Assembly: GCF_004114375.1 (NCBI RefSeq)
Contig: NZ_CP034692.1
Span: 3,310,118-3,374,117, forward strand
Source of the DNA: Halorubrum sp. BOL3-1
GTDB lineage: Archaea > Halobacteriota > Halobacteria > Halobacteriales > Haloferacaceae
Direction of reading: 5' to 3'
Length of the DNA stretch: 64,000 nt
Below are positions 35,029-44,300 of this stretch, piece after piece (the stretch's first letter is position 1; every line of letters starts with the position of its first letter). The position numbers and the translations under genes are program-made. The notes under the pieces were generated by a model. It saw only the letters and a program-made list of their open reading frames with translations. It did not search any database and was not told the DNA's origin.

Positions 35029-37759
35029 CGACGGACTCGACCTGACGAGGCGGGACGCGCTGAAGGCCGGCGGCGTCGCGGCCGCGGCGCTGGGGATCGG
35101 CGGCAGCGCGTCGTTCCTGCGGGAGGCCGAAGCGCAGTCGACCAGCCTGGAGTACGAGGAGGTACCGACCGCCTGCTGGATCGGCAAGCAGGACTGCGGG
35201 GCGGTCGCCAAGAAGGTCGGCAACCGCGTCGTCAAGTACGAGGGCCATCCCGACGACCCGCGCACGGAGGGGTCGCTCTGTCCGAAGGGCCAAGCCCAGA
35301 TCGAACAGGTCTACAGCCCGTACCGGATCAAGGCCCCGCTCAAGCGGACGAACGACAAGGGCCAGTTCGGTGAGTTCCAAGAGATCAGCTGGGAGCAGGC
35401 GATGGACGAGATCGGCGAGGACCTGAAGGGGAAACTCGAAGACGACCCCCGCCGGGTCGTCTTCCAGGTCGGCCGGAAGAAATCGCCGCAGTGGCAGGAA
35501 GACGCCTGGGTGACCGGCACGAGCGACAAGTACGGCAGCATGGAGAAGTACGGTCACGGCGCGACCTGTTCCGACTCGGGGTACCGCGCCCAGGAGCTGA
35601 TGTTCGCCACGCACGGCGTCTCCGAGACCGACTTCGAGAACTGCCAGTACTACATCGGCTGGGGACACAACGTCTCTCAGGGCGGCGGTGCCCATATGTG
35701 TCAGATCACGTGGCCGAAACAGGTCGCCGACGCCCGCGACGACCAGGGGATGGAGAGCGTCTCCATCGACCCGCAGCGGCGTAACTCCGGACCCTACACC
35801 GACACGTGGCTCCCGATCGAGCCGGGGACGGACATGGCCTTCTGGCTGGCGTTCAACAGCGTGCTCGTCGAGAACGGGTACATCGACGAGGAGTACCTGA
35901 CGACCGCGACCAACGCGCCGTGCCTCGTCGCCACCGAAGGCGGAGAAGAGGGCCACATTCTCCGAACCGACGACGCCGAAGACCCCGGCGAGGAGTACAC
36001 GTGGGCCGACGGCGAACTCGTCTGGGACGAGGCGGCCGGCGAGGCGGTCGCACACGAGGAGGCGTCGTCGCCGGAGAACGTCGCGCTGCGCGGTACCTAC
36101 GAGGTCGACGGCGTCGAGGCGCGTCCGGCCTTCGACCTCTACCTCGATCAGGTCTCTCAGTACGACCCCGAGTGGGCCGCCGAGATCACCGACCTCGAAG
36201 CCGACGAAATCGAACAGACCGCCCTCGACTGGGGCGAGAACGCCGAGATCGGTGCGACGGTCGAACGGAACGGCATCGAGATCCCCTACCGGCCGGTGGG
36301 GATACACGGCTACCACGTCGCCCAGCAGGAGATGGGCGTTCAGACGACGATGGCCCAGTACCACGCCGCGATGCTTGTCGGTGCGGTCGACGTGGTCGGC
36401 TCAACGCGCGTCCGGAAGGGCAAGTACGCCGAGCCGCAGGACTACCGCCAGCCGTTCCGCGACCAGGCGTTCCACCCCGAGAAGATCACGCCGGACCCGG
36501 ACGGGCCGTCGCTGGGCGGGAGCATGTTCCACCCCATCGACTCGACGGCCTACTCCCAGAGCCACGTCAGCCAGACCAACCCCGACAAGTACAATCTCCC
36601 CTACGAGCCGGAGGAGATGGCGTGGATCGTCCAGATGGCCAACCCGGTTCACTCGGCGCCCCAGACCGACACGGTCATCGAAAGCATGAGCAGCGTCGAC
36701 ACGACCGTCGTCGTCGACCCGTGGATGAGCGCGACCGCCGACGTCGCCGCCGACTACGTGCTGCCCGCGGCGACCGCCGACAAGCTCCAGGGGCCGACCG
36801 GCGGCTGGAACGGCTACGCCGACATCGAACACATCCGGTTCCCCTCGATGGACCCGCTGTGGGACAGCAAGCCCGACGCGGAGATCTTCATCCAGATGGC
36901 GAAGGCGGTCGACGCCTACGAGGAGTACGTCCTCGACATCAACTCCGAACTCGGGCTCGACGGGACCGAGTACGCGTACTCGGGCGCCGACGAGGCCCCC
37001 GACGACCCGAGCGAGTTCCTCAGGGACGGCCTCGACCGCTGGGCGAAGACGAAGGGTAAGGACCTCGACTGGTTCCGCGAGGGGAACGTCATCACCAACG
37101 AGTGGGAGGTCGGCGACGGCAACCGCTACGCCTACACGTGGGGGATGGACAACGGCTACGGCGAGTTCAACCCCTACGACGCCAAACACGAGTTCTACAG
37201 CGAGACGCTGTTCCGGCTCGGCGAGCGCGTCGACGAGCTGTTCGCCGACTCGAAGTTCGACGACCCGGAGGCGGAGTTCCCGTACTTACAGGATTACACC
37301 GCCTTCCCGACCTGGCGCCAGCCGACGATGTACGACTCGCCCGGCGAGTACGACCTGACCCTGTTCAGCTGGCACCAGATCGAGCACAAGCAGTCGCGGA
37401 CGAGCACGAACAAGCTGCTCAACGAGATCGCGCCGGCCTCGTCGATCCGGCTGAACCCCGAAGACGCCGAGCGGATCGGTGTCGAGACCGGCGACGAGGT
37501 GACGATCGAGACCCACAACGCCCAGACCGGCGAGACGTACACCGCCGAGGGCGTCGTGATGATTCAGGATGGGATTAAACTCGGTTCCCTGGGCCTTCCG
37601 GCCCACCACGGGACCTGGAAAGACAGCGTGACGGAGGCCCTCGACGAGGGGCCGCACTGTAACACGATCCTTCCCAGCGGCCCGGGCTACCTCGGCCTCG
37701 ACAACGGCCAGGCGTTCCAGGTCCGTGCGAAGGTCGAACCCGACGGAGGTGACGACTGA
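35021..37759 (+). CDS. arrA-like: DMSO-reductase-family catalytic subunit, candidate respiratory arsenate reductase
   Basis: 912 residues. A Tat leader (LTRRDALKAGGVAAAALGIGG) means export. The Fe-S motif is Cys52, Cys59, Cys87; compared with the standard C-x2-C-x3-C-x27-C the second Cys is Gly55. A Cys that could ligate Mo is Cys183 in GHGATCSDSG. Other family marks are LCPKGQAQIEQVYSPYRIKAPLKR and GGWNGYADIEH. With the Fe-S subunit, NrfD anchor and TorD chaperone that follow, it forms a quinol-linked terminal reductase. Arsenate is inferred from the arsenic island; thiosulphate, polysulphide or another oxyanion is possible. Confidence 0.7.
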   Translation: MSSDGLDLTRRDALKAGGVAAAALGIGGSASFLREAEAQSTSLEYEEVPTACWIGKQDCGAVAKKVGNRVVKYEGHPDDPRTEGSLCPKGQAQIEQVYSPYRIKAPLKRTNDKGQFGEFQEISWEQAMDEIGEDLKGKLEDDPRRVVFQVGRKKSPQWQEDAWVTGTSDKYGSMEKYGHGATCSDSGYRAQELMFATHGVSETDFENCQYYIGWGHNVSQGGGAHMCQITWPKQVADARDDQGMESVSIDPQRRNSGPYTDTWLPIEPGTDMAFWLAFNSVLVENGYIDEEYLTTATNAPCLVATEGGEEGHILRTDDAEDPGEEYTWADGELVWDEAAGEAVAHEEASSPENVALRGTYEVDGVEARPAFDLYLDQVSQYDPEWAAEITDLEADEIEQTALDWGENAEIGATVERNGIEIPYRPVGIHGYHVAQQEMGVQTTMAQYHAAMLVGAVDVVGSTRVRKGKYAEPQDYRQPFRDQAFHPEKITPDPDGPSLGGSMFHPIDSTAYSQSHVSQTNPDKYNLPYEPEEMAWIVQMANPVHSAPQTDTVIESMSSVDTTVVVDPWMSATADVAADYVLPAATADKLQGPTGGWNGYADIEHIRFPSMDPLWDSKPDAEIFIQMAKAVDAYEEYVLDINSELGLDGTEYAYSGADEAPDDPSEFLRDGLDRWAKTKGKDLDWFREGNVITNEWEVGDGNRYAYTWGMDNGYGEFNPYDAKHEFYSETLFRLGERVDELFADSKFDDPEAEFPYLQDYTAFPTWRQPTMYDSPGEYDLTLFSWHQIEHKQSRTSTNKLLNEIAPASSIRLNPEDAERIGVETGDEVTIETHNAQTGETYTAEGVVMIQDGIKLGSLGLPAHHGTWKDSVTEALDEGPHCNTILPSGPGYLGLDNGQAFQVRAKVEPDGGDD

Positions 37760-38640
37760 TGACACAACTCGGCATGGCGATCGACTTGGAGCGATGTTAC
37801 GGCTGCCGGGCCTGTATGGAGGCCTGTAAGGTCGAGAACAGCACGCCTCGCGGGGCGTTCTGGATGCACGTCTTCCGCTTCGAGGAGGGCGAGTATCCCG
37901 ACACCGAACAGACCAACATGCCCCGGCCGTGCCAGCACTGCTCGGAGCCGTCGTGTGCGTCGGCCTGTCCGACCTCGGCGCGGTTCAAACGCGAGGAGGA
38001 CGGCATCGTCCTCACCGACTACGACCGCTGTATCGGCTGCCGGTACTGCGAGATCGGCTGCCCGTACGGCGTCAACTACGCGCAGTTCGAACACCCCGAA
38101 GACGCCCAGTACGGGTACGGCTCCGAATCGGACGAGCACAACGGCGACGACACCCACGGCTCGGGCACCTTCGCGGAGGCGCTCGGCGACGAAGCGCCCG
38201 GCGAGGGTAAGCCGCCGTGGCACGACCCGATCCACGATAAGCCCGTCGAGCCGCGGGGGACGCAGATGTCCGGCCCGCAGCCGGAGGGCGTGATGAGCAA
38301 GTGTACGATGTGCGCGCACCGGCAGGACAACCCGGAACGCGGCCAAGAGGGGACGACCGCCTGCGCGCAGACCTGTCCCGTCGACGCGATCAAGTTCGGC
38401 GACATGGAGGACCCCGAAAGCGATCCCAACCAGCACCTCGAAGACAAGTCCTCGTCGTCGACGTTCAAGCTGCTCGAGGACCGCGGCACCGAGCCGAACG
38501 TCGTCTACATCGGCGACGAGCCGGGCGATGACGCCCGCACTATCGAGGACGCGGACACGTTCAAAGACCCGCAGGAGGCCATCGAGATCGAGAAGAACCC
38601 GCCCGAGAGCCGCTCAACCGACGTGGAGGTGGGCCAATGA
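37759..38640 (+). CDS. arrB-like: Four-cluster Fe-S electron-transfer subunit
   Basis: 293 residues. There are four ferredoxin-type Cys groups: CYGCRACMEACK (Cys13, 16, 19, 23), CQHCSEPSCASACP, CIGCRYCEIGCPYG and CTMCAH paired with CAQTCP. It relays electrons between the membrane anchor and the molybdenum subunit, as ArrB/PsrB/DmsB do. A long acidic insert (YGYGSESDEHNGDD) separates groups three and four. It starts on the last base of the catalytic gene's stop (TGATG). Confidence 0.88.
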   Translation: MTQLGMAIDLERCYGCRACMEACKVENSTPRGAFWMHVFRFEEGEYPDTEQTNMPRPCQHCSEPSCASACPTSARFKREEDGIVLTDYDRCIGCRYCEIGCPYGVNYAQFEHPEDAQYGYGSESDEHNGDDTHGSGTFAEALGDEAPGEGKPPWHDPIHDKPVEPRGTQMSGPQPEGVMSKCTMCAHRQDNPERGQEGTTACAQTCPVDAIKFGDMEDPESDPNQHLEDKSSSSTFKLLEDRGTEPNVVYIGDEPGDDARTIEDADTFKDPQEAIEIEKNPPESRSTDVEVGQ

Positions 38641-39929
38641 GTACCCCCACCAGCTCGGACCGGCGGGCGGCGACGCTCGCGGATCCGGGCCCCCGCTACT
38701 ACGCGATGCTAGCGGTCGCCGGGGTCGTCGTGTTCGCGATGGTGTACAGCTTCGTGACCGTGCTGACGCAGGGCCACGGTATCACCGGGTTACACAACTG
38801 GGGGACCGACGGCGGCGTCCCGTGGGGCCTCGACATCGGCGCGTTCAGCTGGTGGTCGGCGATGGGCGTCGGCGCCATCGCGCTGTCGTCGATCATCCGC
38901 GTGTTCGGCATGGACGACTACCGGCCCTACGCTCGTATCGGTGAGCTGCTGACGCCGCTGGCGTTCGGGGTCGGCTTCCTACACATCGTCTTCGACCTCG
39001 GTAAGCCGTTCCGCGTGCTCAACACGCTCATCTACCTGCCCCTACAGTCGCCGATCGCGTGGGACGTGATCCTGCTGGCGGGACTCGGGGCGATCTCGGT
39101 CGTCTACATGGTCGCGTCGCTCCGCGCGGACGTCTACGAACTCTCCGAGCGGGGCGCGCTTCCGACGGCGCTCAGTCCGGTCTACGACGCGCTACTGGTC
39201 GGCTACGAGCCGTCGGAGACCGGGACCGGAGAAGACCTCGCGTGGTGGCTCGGAGCGCTCGTCCTCGTGTTCATCCCGGTCGTCGGCGGCGGAGTCGTCC
39301 CGCTGCTGTGGGGCCCGCTCGGCGTCAACATCAACTGGTTCGGCGCGATTCAGGGGCCGACGTTCCTCGCGGCGAGCATGACGACCGGCGCGGCCGCGGT
39401 GCTGTTCGTCGGCTGCGTCCTCCGCTACGCGTACGGGCTCGAAGACGTGTTCACCGACCGGACGCTCAGACGGCTCGGCGCCGTGACCGGCGCGTTCGCG
39501 TTCACCTACCTGCTGGGGACGTTCTACGAGATCCAGACGGGGACGTTCGCGGCCGACATGGCCGATCCGAACGTCACCATGCGCGTCTTCGAGGGACCGC
39601 TCGCGCCCCTGCTGGTGCTCGCGATCGCCGCGATCGTCGCCCCGACGGCGTACCTCACGATACAACACGCCACCGACCGGTTCAGCCTGCTGGGGACGGT
39701 CCTCCTGACGGGCGTCATGCTCGTCGGGATCCTCCACCAGGAGACGTGGCTGATCGTCGGGGGGCTGATGTACCCCGACCTGCTGTACCCGGTCGGCGAG
39801 TACACGCCCTCGGTCTACGAGTGGCTGAACCTGATGGGGACGACCGCGCTCGTCGCGCTCGTCCTGCTGGTGTTCGCCAAGACGCTTCCCGTCGTCTCCG
39901 ACCCCGCGGAGGTGGGACCGGACCGATGA
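38637..39929 (+). CDS. arrC-like: NrfD/PsrC-type membrane anchor
   Basis: 430 residues, about ten hydrophobic helices (LAVAGVVVFAMVYSFVTVL; VILLAGLGAISVVYMVASL; FVGCVLRYAYGLEDVF). It is an NrfD-family quinol-binding anchor, with FDLGKPFRVLNTLIYLPLQSP as a typical loop. It would oxidise menaquinol and hand electrons to the Fe-S subunit. Its start and stop overlap its neighbours by four and four bases. Confidence 0.85.
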   Translation: MSTPTSSDRRAATLADPGPRYYAMLAVAGVVVFAMVYSFVTVLTQGHGITGLHNWGTDGGVPWGLDIGAFSWWSAMGVGAIALSSIIRVFGMDDYRPYARIGELLTPLAFGVGFLHIVFDLGKPFRVLNTLIYLPLQSPIAWDVILLAGLGAISVVYMVASLRADVYELSERGALPTALSPVYDALLVGYEPSETGTGEDLAWWLGALVLVFIPVVGGGVVPLLWGPLGVNINWFGAIQGPTFLAASMTTGAAAVLFVGCVLRYAYGLEDVFTDRTLRRLGAVTGAFAFTYLLGTFYEIQTGTFAADMADPNVTMRVFEGPLAPLLVLAIAAIVAPTAYLTIQHATDRFSLLGTVLLTGVMLVGILHQETWLIVGGLMYPDLLYPVGEYTPSVYEWLNLMGTTALVALVLLVFAKTLPVVSDPAEVGPDR

Positions 39930-40606
39930 GTTCCACGAACACCGAACCGGAGACCGACGACCCCGCCTCGCGGGAACCGGCGGACTCCCTCGACGAGAGC
40001 CCGGTCGACGCCAGGGTGTATCGCATCCTCGGGGAGCAGCTTCTCGCCCGGCCCGACCGCGAGCGAGTCGACGCCGTCGGGGCGTGGGCGCAGGAGTGGC
40101 TGACGACCGCGGAGTCGCTGCCGGTGGAGATCCAAACCGCCCTCGGGCGGATCGTCGACGGAAGCGAGGCCGACATCGAAACGCTTCGGACGGCCTACAC
40201 GCACCTCTTCCGTGGGGTCTCCGAGAGCGACCCCGACCCGCCGTACGAGTCGATGTACGTCGGCGGGGGGTTCTACAGCGAGACCACCACCGAGATCAGG
40301 CAGGGCTACCGGTGGGCCGGCATGGACGTCGACACCGCTGTCGGCAACGAGCCGCCGGACCACCTCGGCTTAGAGTTACAGTTCCTCGGCGAACTGATGA
40401 CGATGGACGATACCGAGGCGGACTCCGACGAGCCCGACGTCGAGGACGCCGAGTGGTGGCTGCTCGACGAGCACCTCGGCGAGTGGCTCCCGACCTACAT
40501 GGCCCGGGTCCAACAGGCCGGTCCGCACGACTACTACGCCGGGCTGGCCGAACTCGCCCTCGCGACGGTGAAATCCCACCGCGACCGACTCGGCGAGCGG
40601 AGGTAA
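39926..40606 (+). CDS. arrD-like: TorD/DmsD-family molybdoenzyme chaperone
   Basis: 226 residues from the ATG at 39926. The all-helical TorD fold is shown by YRILGEQLLARPD, LRTAYTHLFRGVSESDPDPPYES and PPDHLGLELQFLGELM, ending in FxxL-like helices. It binds the Tat signal and assists cofactor insertion of the catalytic subunit. It overlaps the NrfD stop by four bases. Confidence 0.85.
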   Translation: MSSTNTEPETDDPASREPADSLDESPVDARVYRILGEQLLARPDRERVDAVGAWAQEWLTTAESLPVEIQTALGRIVDGSEADIETLRTAYTHLFRGVSESDPDPPYESMYVGGGFYSETTTEIRQGYRWAGMDVDTAVGNEPPDHLGLELQFLGELMTMDDTEADSDEPDVEDAEWWLLDEHLGEWLPTYMARVQQAGPHDYYAGLAELALATVKSHRDRLGERR

Positions 40607-40608
40607 CG

Positions 40609-40989
40609 ATGTACAGTACGAACGTCGTCTACGAGGTCGAGTTCGACGTCCTCGACGACCGGCGTGAGCGGTTCGACGCCTGGGTCGCGACGGGTATCAT
40701 CGAGTGGGTCGGACACGAATCGGTCGCCGCCTTCGAGGTGCTCACCGGCGGCCGCCGGGCGTCGACGGACTCGAAGTTCGTCTTCGAGTTCGAGACGCTA
40801 CGGGACTGGGCGGCGTTCGTCGAGAGCGACCGTCACGGAGACGCGGTCGAGCGGCTCGAAGGGCTCGCCGAGAACCGGGAGGCGACCCTGTGGCGGCGCG
40901 CGTCGGTCAACCTCGACGTAGCGCTGGATCGGACCGCGAGCGAACGAACGGACGGCGGCCGCGACGGCCACGCGACATCAACACGGTGA
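40609..40989 (+). CDS. Small putative alpha/beta-barrel protein
   Basis: 126 residues. YSTNVVYEVEFDVLDDRRERFDAW, WVGHESVAAFEVLTGG and KFVFEFETLRDWAAFVES suggest a ferredoxin-like dimeric alpha/beta barrel (ABM/EthD-like). No Cys and no catalytic motif recognised. It starts two bases after the chaperone gene, behind a good ribosome binding site (GGAGGT), so it belongs to the operon. Confidence 0.6.
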   Translation: MYSTNVVYEVEFDVLDDRRERFDAWVATGIIEWVGHESVAAFEVLTGGRRASTDSKFVFEFETLRDWAAFVESDRHGDAVERLEGLAENREATLWRRASVNLDVALDRTASERTDGGRDGHATSTR

Positions 40990-40996
40990 ATTCACG

Positions 40997-42112
40997 ATGA
41001 CAACAGAACTACGAACGGAGTTAGCACAGATAGACGACCCGGCGCTCTCCGGAGCGTCGCAGACCGACGACACGGACGTCGTCTCGCTCGGGATCGTGGG
41101 CGACGTCGAGGTCGACGACGAAGTGGCACACGTCGAACTCGCGCTCGGAGCGCCTTACTCGCCGACGGAGAGCAGGCTCGCGGAGCGGGTCCGAGAGGTC
41201 GTCCGCGAGGCGGGATACGAGCCGTCGCTGTCGGTCGCGATCGACGACGACACGCCGGCGGGGCTGATCGAGGACGCCCCGAACGTGATCGCCGTCTCCT
41301 CCGGTAAGGGCGGCGTCGGGAAGAGTACCGTCGCGGTGAACCTCGCGACGGCGATGGCCGAGCGGGGAGCCGACGTCGGGCTGTTCGACGCCGACGTGTA
41401 CGGCCCGAACATCCCGCGGATGCTCGGCGTACACGACCATCCCGGCATGGCCGAGGACGACGAGACCATCATCCCGGTCGAGCGACACGGGCTGAAGCTG
41501 ATGAGCATCGGCTTTCTCGTGGGCGAGGACGACCCCGTGATCTGGCGGGGCGCGATGGTCGACAAGGTGCTCACCCAGCTGTACGACGACACGCGGTGGG
41601 GCGACCTCGACTACTTCGTCGTCGACCTCCCGCCGGGGACCGGCGACGCGCAGCTGACGATGCTCCAGCAGATGCCGGTCCTCGGGTCTGTCGTCGTCAC
41701 GACGCCGCAGGACGTCGCCCTGGACAACGCGCGGAAGGGGGCCAGGATGTTCGACAGACACGACGCCGAGGTGCTCGGCTTCGTCGAGAACATGAGCACG
41801 TTCGTCTGTCCGAACTGCGGGGACGCCCACGACGTGTTCGACGTCGGCGGCGGCGAGCGGATCGCCGAGGAGTTCGACCGGCCGTTGTTCGCGGAGATCC
41901 CGCTCGATCCGTCGATCCGCGAGGCCTGCGAGACGGGGGAGCCGGTCGTCTCGAACGGCGACACGGAGGCGGCGAGGGCGTTCGAGTCGCTCGCCGAGGG
42001 GGTCATGGACGCGGTCGGTGAGCTCAGACGGCAGTCGCACGCCGAGGGGGAGCCGTCGACGGTCGACGAGTCGCGATCGGCCACCGAACGCGCCGACGCG
42101 CAGACGAGCTGA
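40997..42112 (+). CDS. Mrp/NBP35-type Fe-S cluster carrier ATPase
   Basis: 371 residues. A shortened MIP18 (DUF59)-like domain at about 1-85 is followed by the deviant Walker A SSGKGGVGKST near 95-105, DADVYGPNIPRMLG, PPGTGDAQLT and the CPNC motif (STFVCPNCGDAHDVF) that binds a bridging cluster. Mrp proteins carry Fe-S clusters to apo-enzymes. Inclusion in this operon implies it serves the Fe-S-rich reductase. It could also be a general Mrp copy. Confidence 0.82.
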   Translation: MTTELRTELAQIDDPALSGASQTDDTDVVSLGIVGDVEVDDEVAHVELALGAPYSPTESRLAERVREVVREAGYEPSLSVAIDDDTPAGLIEDAPNVIAVSSGKGGVGKSTVAVNLATAMAERGADVGLFDADVYGPNIPRMLGVHDHPGMAEDDETIIPVERHGLKLMSIGFLVGEDDPVIWRGAMVDKVLTQLYDDTRWGDLDYFVVDLPPGTGDAQLTMLQQMPVLGSVVVTTPQDVALDNARKGARMFDRHDAEVLGFVENMSTFVCPNCGDAHDVFDVGGGERIAEEFDRPLFAEIPLDPSIREACETGEPVVSNGDTEAARAFESLAEGVMDAVGELRRQSHAEGEPSTVDESRSATERADAQTS

Positions 42113-42122
42113 CCCTCCCGCC

Positions 42123-42578
42123 GTGAGTCATCCCACGGAGACGTCCCGCACGGGACCGGCGGTCTCCCTCTCCGAGATCGGCTTCGATCGGCTCGAACCA
42201 GTCGAACGCGCCGTCGAGATCCGGTGTGCGACGGGCGACTGGTGGACGGCCGACTGGCGCGGACCGCCCGTCTCGGCCGTGGTCGACCGGGCCGCGGTCC
42301 CGCCGGAGACCACGCACTTGGTCTTCGAGACCGCGGACGGCTACCGCGCCTGTCTCGATGTTCACGCCGCGCTCGACGGCGTGTTGGCGATCGCGATGGA
42401 TGGAGAACCGCTCGACGCCGCGGAACGTCCGCGGCTCGTCTGTCCGGGCGTCGAGGGCATTCGGACGGTGAAGGGTGTCTCGGCCGTCGTCCCCGTGTCG
42501 CTTTCGTGCGACGAGGACCCCGGAGAGCTGGAGGCGTTGGGGATCGGCGAGAGCGACGACGCGGAGACCGCCGAGTAA
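42123..42578 (+). CDS. Mini sulfite-oxidase-fold (molybdopterin-binding-like) protein
   Basis: 151 residues from a GTG at 42123. The pattern GDWWTADWRGPPVSAVVDRA, HLVFETADGYRACLDVHAAL, LAIAMDGEPL and RLVCPGVEGIRTVKGV matches the oxidoreductase molybdopterin-binding domain of the sulfite-oxidase (SUOX) family in much reduced form. The usual Mo-ligand Cys would be in EIRCATGDW. The short length and lack of a signal peptide suggest a cofactor-handling or accessory role in the cytoplasm, not a full enzyme. Confidence 0.6.
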   Translation: MSHPTETSRTGPAVSLSEIGFDRLEPVERAVEIRCATGDWWTADWRGPPVSAVVDRAAVPPETTHLVFETADGYRACLDVHAALDGVLAIAMDGEPLDAAERPRLVCPGVEGIRTVKGVSAVVPVSLSCDEDPGELEALGIGESDDAETAE

Positions 42579-42735
42579 CGCGGCTCCGTATCGAGTAGTC
42601 TCGTTTCGACCTGTCCGATACTCCCGAATTCGAGAAACGGGTCGGTCGTACCCACTAGTGTTCGGTGCGGTTTGGGTCCGTCAAAATATATGAGTAGATG
42701 TTTAATCGATCAGAACTATTAAGCCGAATCGGGAT

Positions 42736-42749
42736 ATATCAATTGATAT
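42736..42749. promoter_or_regulatory. Perfect 14-bp palindrome between TATA and start: probable ArsR operator
   Basis: ATATCAATTGATAT is its own reverse complement. It overlaps the ATG at 42748 and lies directly after a TATA-like ACTATTAAG at 42715-42723, so a bound repressor would block transcription start. The arsR gene in the same unit (42887) is the natural candidate ligand. Confidence 0.55.
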
Positions 42750-42879
42750 GTCGATACTCGATCGGCTCTTCGGGACCAACTCAGACGACGAGAGCTGCTG
42801 TGAGGTTCAGATAGAGGAGATAGACGCCGAAAACGACGACGAATCGACGTCGGAGCGGACGGCAACCGAATATCAATAA
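42748..42879 (+). CDS. Small acidic protein with a vicinal Cys pair
   Basis: 43 residues: MSILDRLFGTNSDDESCCEV, then QIEEIDAENDDEST and an acidic tail, stop TAA. No domain recognised beyond the CC pair at residues 17-18. It has its own TATA-like box with an operator palindrome and is followed eight bases later by arsR. A vicinal thiol pair fits As(III) binding or delivery to the permease encoded downstream. Confidence 0.6.
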   Translation: MSILDRLFGTNSDDESCCEVQIEEIDAENDDESTSERTATEYQ

Positions 42880-42886
42880 ATCGAGA

Positions 42887-43285
42887 ATGTCCAATCAAAT
42901 GACCGCCTCGTCCGACGCAGACTCGGAGTCCGCCAGCGAAACGCTCAGGCGCATCGAGGGCGACGCGTGCTGTGAGGGGCCGTTCCCCGCGACCCGCCGG
43001 GTCGAGGGGGCGACCCTCGACGCGGAGCTGTCGTCGTTCAAGGCGCTGGCCAACGCGAAGCGGTTGAGAATCGTCCACGCGCTCCGGGAGGGCGAGCTCT
43101 GCGCCTGCGAGCTGGAGACCGTGTTGGACGCGCCGCAGTCGACGGTCGCCTCGCACCTTCGGAAGCTCCGTGACGCGGGGGTCGTCAACACGCGCAAGGA
43201 GGGGAAGTGGACGTACTACCGGATCGCGGACACGGCCAGCCTCCAACTCCTCGATCTGGCCGCGGCGTTGGGTGAGGAGCGATGA
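42887..43285 (+). CDS. arsR: ArsR-family arsenite-sensing repressor
   Basis: 132 residues. The metal site is ELCACEL (Cys72, Cys74) in the first recognition-side helix, with CC at 28-29 as possible extra ligands. The winged helix is LANAKRLRIVHALREGE, APQSTVASHLRKLRDAGVVNTRKEGKWTYYRI. Arsenite binding would release it from DNA. It overlaps the permease start (ATGA). Confidence 0.9.
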   Translation: MSNQMTASSDADSESASETLRRIEGDACCEGPFPATRRVEGATLDAELSSFKALANAKRLRIVHALREGELCACELETVLDAPQSTVASHLRKLRDAGVVNTRKEGKWTYYRIADTASLQLLDLAAALGEER

Positions 43286-44282
43286 TCCCGGCGGGCACCG
43301 AGGCGGCGCTGCTCGACTCGTGGGACTACTTCCTCCACCTCGCGGTCGTCCTCACGCCGCTTTTCATCGGCGCGTCGTTCCTCGTCGGGCTCGCACAGGA
43401 GTACCTCCCCCCGAGCGCGTCGAGGAGATGCTCCGGGCGCGCGACCACGGCAGCGGGAACGTCCTCGCGGCGGGACTCGGCGCGGTGACGCCCTTCTGCT
43501 CGTGTTCGACCGTTCCCGTCTTGGCCGGACTGCTCGGCGCCGGCGCGCCGACGGGGATGGCGTTCTCGTTCCTGCTCGCGTCGCCGATCGTCAACTGGAT
43601 CGCCGCGTTCCTGCTGCTCGGCCTGTTCGGGACCGGTGTAACGGTCGCCTACGTGACGACCGCGCTGCTCGCGGCGATCGTCGCGGGCTTGGTCATCGGC
43701 ACGCTCGACCTCGACGAGTACATCAAGGACGTCCGGATCACGGCTGGGGGCCGCGAGATCGCGACCGACGGCGGAACGACTCCTTCGGACGCCTCGAAGG
43801 CGGCCGACGCCGCGTCCGGCTGTAGCGAGTGCGGAACCACCGCGGCGAACCGGACGCACAGGGAACGGGTGACCGCGGCCGGGGAGGGCGCGCTCTCCTT
43901 CTTCCGCGACACGCTCCCCTACATCGCCGTCGGGATCGCGATCGGCGCGCTGATCCACGGGGCGGTGCCCGCCGAGTCCCTCCAGCGGATCGCCGGGCCG
44001 GGGAACCCGCTCGCGACGCCGATCGCCGCGCTCGCTGGCGCGCCGATCTACGTGAGCCTCAGCGGGATGTTACCGATCGCGCACTCGCTCACCGAGGCGG
44101 GCATCCCGATCGGGACGGTGATCGCGTTCGTCATCGGCGGCGCGGGGATCAGCATCCCGAACCTAATCTTGTTGAACAAGCTGTTCGAGCGGCGGCTGCT
44201 CGCGATCTACGCGACGACGGTCGTGACGATCGGTATCACGGTCGGCGTACTCTTTAACACCGTCTTCGTCGGCCTCCTCTGA
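43282..44282 (+). pseudogene. ArsP/DUF318-type permease with a frameshift
   Basis: From ATG 43282 the first frame reads a membrane start (DYFLHLAVVLTPLFIGASFLVGLAQEYLPP) and then loses sense. The second frame picks up ERVEEMLRARDHGSGNV, followed by the permease core TPFCSCSTVPVLAGLLGAGAPTG and the other helices to 44282. The switch is at a run of six C near 43408-43413; one more C would restore a protein of about 333 residues. Permeases of this group export organo-arsenicals or metals. A homopolymer error or a recent mutation would look the same. Confidence 0.75.
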
Positions 44283-44300
44283 GCCGACGAGCGCCCGTTT

